Below are positions 63,218-64,000 of a DNA stretch of 64,000 nt, piece after piece. Numbering within the stretch: the first letter of the stretch is position 1; every line of letters begins with the position of its first letter. Location: NCBI GenBank assembly GCA_947585865.1, contig CANPXH010000007.1, forward strand, positions 1 to 64,000, written 5' to 3'. The notes beneath the pieces were generated by a model. The model had not been told where the DNA came from. It saw only the letters and a list, made by a program, of their open reading frames with translations, and made no database searches. Both the position numbers and the translations under genes were made by a program. Source of the DNA: an uncultured Clostridia bacterium. GTDB taxonomy: Bacteria > Bacillota > Clostridia > Lachnospirales > CAG-274.

Positions 63218-64000
63218 AATGAATGCTACACCAAAGAGTTGTCAGCAGACCCTGAATTATAAATATCTTTTTCAGAATGGTATATGTCAGGTAGGAGATA
63301 ACTTTTTCTCCAAAATGTTGAAGTTTTCGGATATAAATTATCAGGTTGCACAGCGTGACGAGCAGATAGAGATTTTTTCAAAATATTGTGAACTTCTCAA
63401 CTACTTTGATTCTTCGGTTAATATTCAGATAAGCGTTCACAACAGACGTATTGATAAGGCTGAGTTTGAAAATCAGATGTTATTGCCTATGCTTGATGAC
63501 GATAAGAATGAGCTTAGAGCAGAATATAACAAAATGCTTGAAACAAAGGCTTTACAGGGACAGAACTCTCTTATAAGAGAAAAATACATAACCTTTGGTA
63601 TTGAAGCAGAAAATTATGATGCTGCCTATCCTGCGCTTATGCGACTTGAAACCGATGTTACAAGCCTTTTTAAATCTTTGGGCTGCGATGTTATGAGCGT
63701 AAGCGGTGAAGAAAGATTGAGCTATATGAACAGTATTCTCAATCCTTCCGAAAACCTCAAATTTGATTATGATTATCTTGTGGGAACAGGATTGTCTACA
63801 AAGGATTTTGTATGCCCGTATTTCTTTGATTTCAAGGTGGATAATAAAAGGACAGTATTTGAATTCGGGGATTATTTCGGACAGGTCCTTATGATAAAGA
63901 AATTTCCTACAGACTTGTCCGATAAGCTGCTTAATGCTCTTTCGGAAATCCCCTGTAACACTACCATAAATATTCATTCCAACTCAACGGATAATGCCAA
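63036..64000 (+). CDS. VirB4-like ATPase, partial (runs off window)
   Basis: Open frame from TTG 63036 (gaggtg RBS): YKYLFQNGICQVGDNFFSKMLKFSDINYQVAQRDEQ...KKFPTDLSDKLLNALSEIPCNTTINIHS. Confidence 0.85.
   Translation, partial: MFYSKRNVKIEKLKQQQGMNMTLLKSQRKALKERERQRTKALKQQKDTIERKNKKKKKQLKMNATPKSCQQTLNYKYLFQNGICQVGDNFFSKMLKFSDINYQVAQRDEQIEIFSKYCELLNYFDSSVNIQISVHNRRIDKAEFENQMLLPMLDDDKNELRAEYNKMLETKALQGQNSLIREKYITFGIEAENYDAAYPALMRLETDVTSLFKSLGCDVMSVSGEERLSYMNSILNPSENLKFDYDYLVGTGLSTKDFVCPYFFDFKVDNKRTVFEFGDYFGQVLMIKKFPTDLSDKLLNALSEIPCNTTINIHSNSTDNA

Overview
This 64-kb window comes from a low-to-mid GC, Ile-ATA-rich, spore-forming Clostridia-like Bacillota chromosome and includes the replication-origin region. 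The core part carries mnmE, mnmG, nagA, a HypE/PurM-like gene, cstA, a Gld-type ABC system, an MsmK-type ATPase, two tandem ATP-grasp genes, pfk, a DtxR/MntR regulator, trx, tRNA-Leu/Val/Asp, an AI-2E transporter, a DUF896 gene, serS with a T-box leader, a Cof-type HAD, parB/parA with two parS sites, argS, dnaA-dnaN-S4-recF-gyrB-gyrA, asnB, a HIT gene and SLH-domain proteins. From about 47.5 kb the window becomes accessory. A SASP gene has its 3' end replaced by the first of two 99-bp direct repeats exactly 5,100 bp apart. The repeats enclose a frameshifted HipA-like gene and an AT-rich operon: small protein, SAMHD1/dGTPase-like HD hydrolase, phosphoribosyltransferase-like protein. From about 53-54.5 kb to the window end there is part of an integrative conjugative element (AAA/DUF4143 ATPase possibly outside it, DUF6017-type replication protein, PcfB, VirD4/TraG, BRO-N protein, Maff2, TrbL/VirB6, PrgI, VirB4) with an Rpn-type PD-(D/E)XK nuclease cargo. 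The strongest unexplained signals are: (1) a ~240-bp non-coding, hairpin-rich element present in inverted orientation at 22.2 and 31.0 kb, each copy bounded by its own unrelated 18- or 14-bp direct repeat and carrying a core hairpin of different sequence; (2) the HD + PRTase-like island between 99-bp repeats; (3) an Rpn nuclease with an intragenic Shine-Dalgarno/ATG and a separate duplicated C-terminal ORF; (4) both parS sites embedded in longer terminator-like palindromes; (5) a modular hairpin array at 1-960. All calls are from reading the sequence and supplied ORFs; no searches were run.
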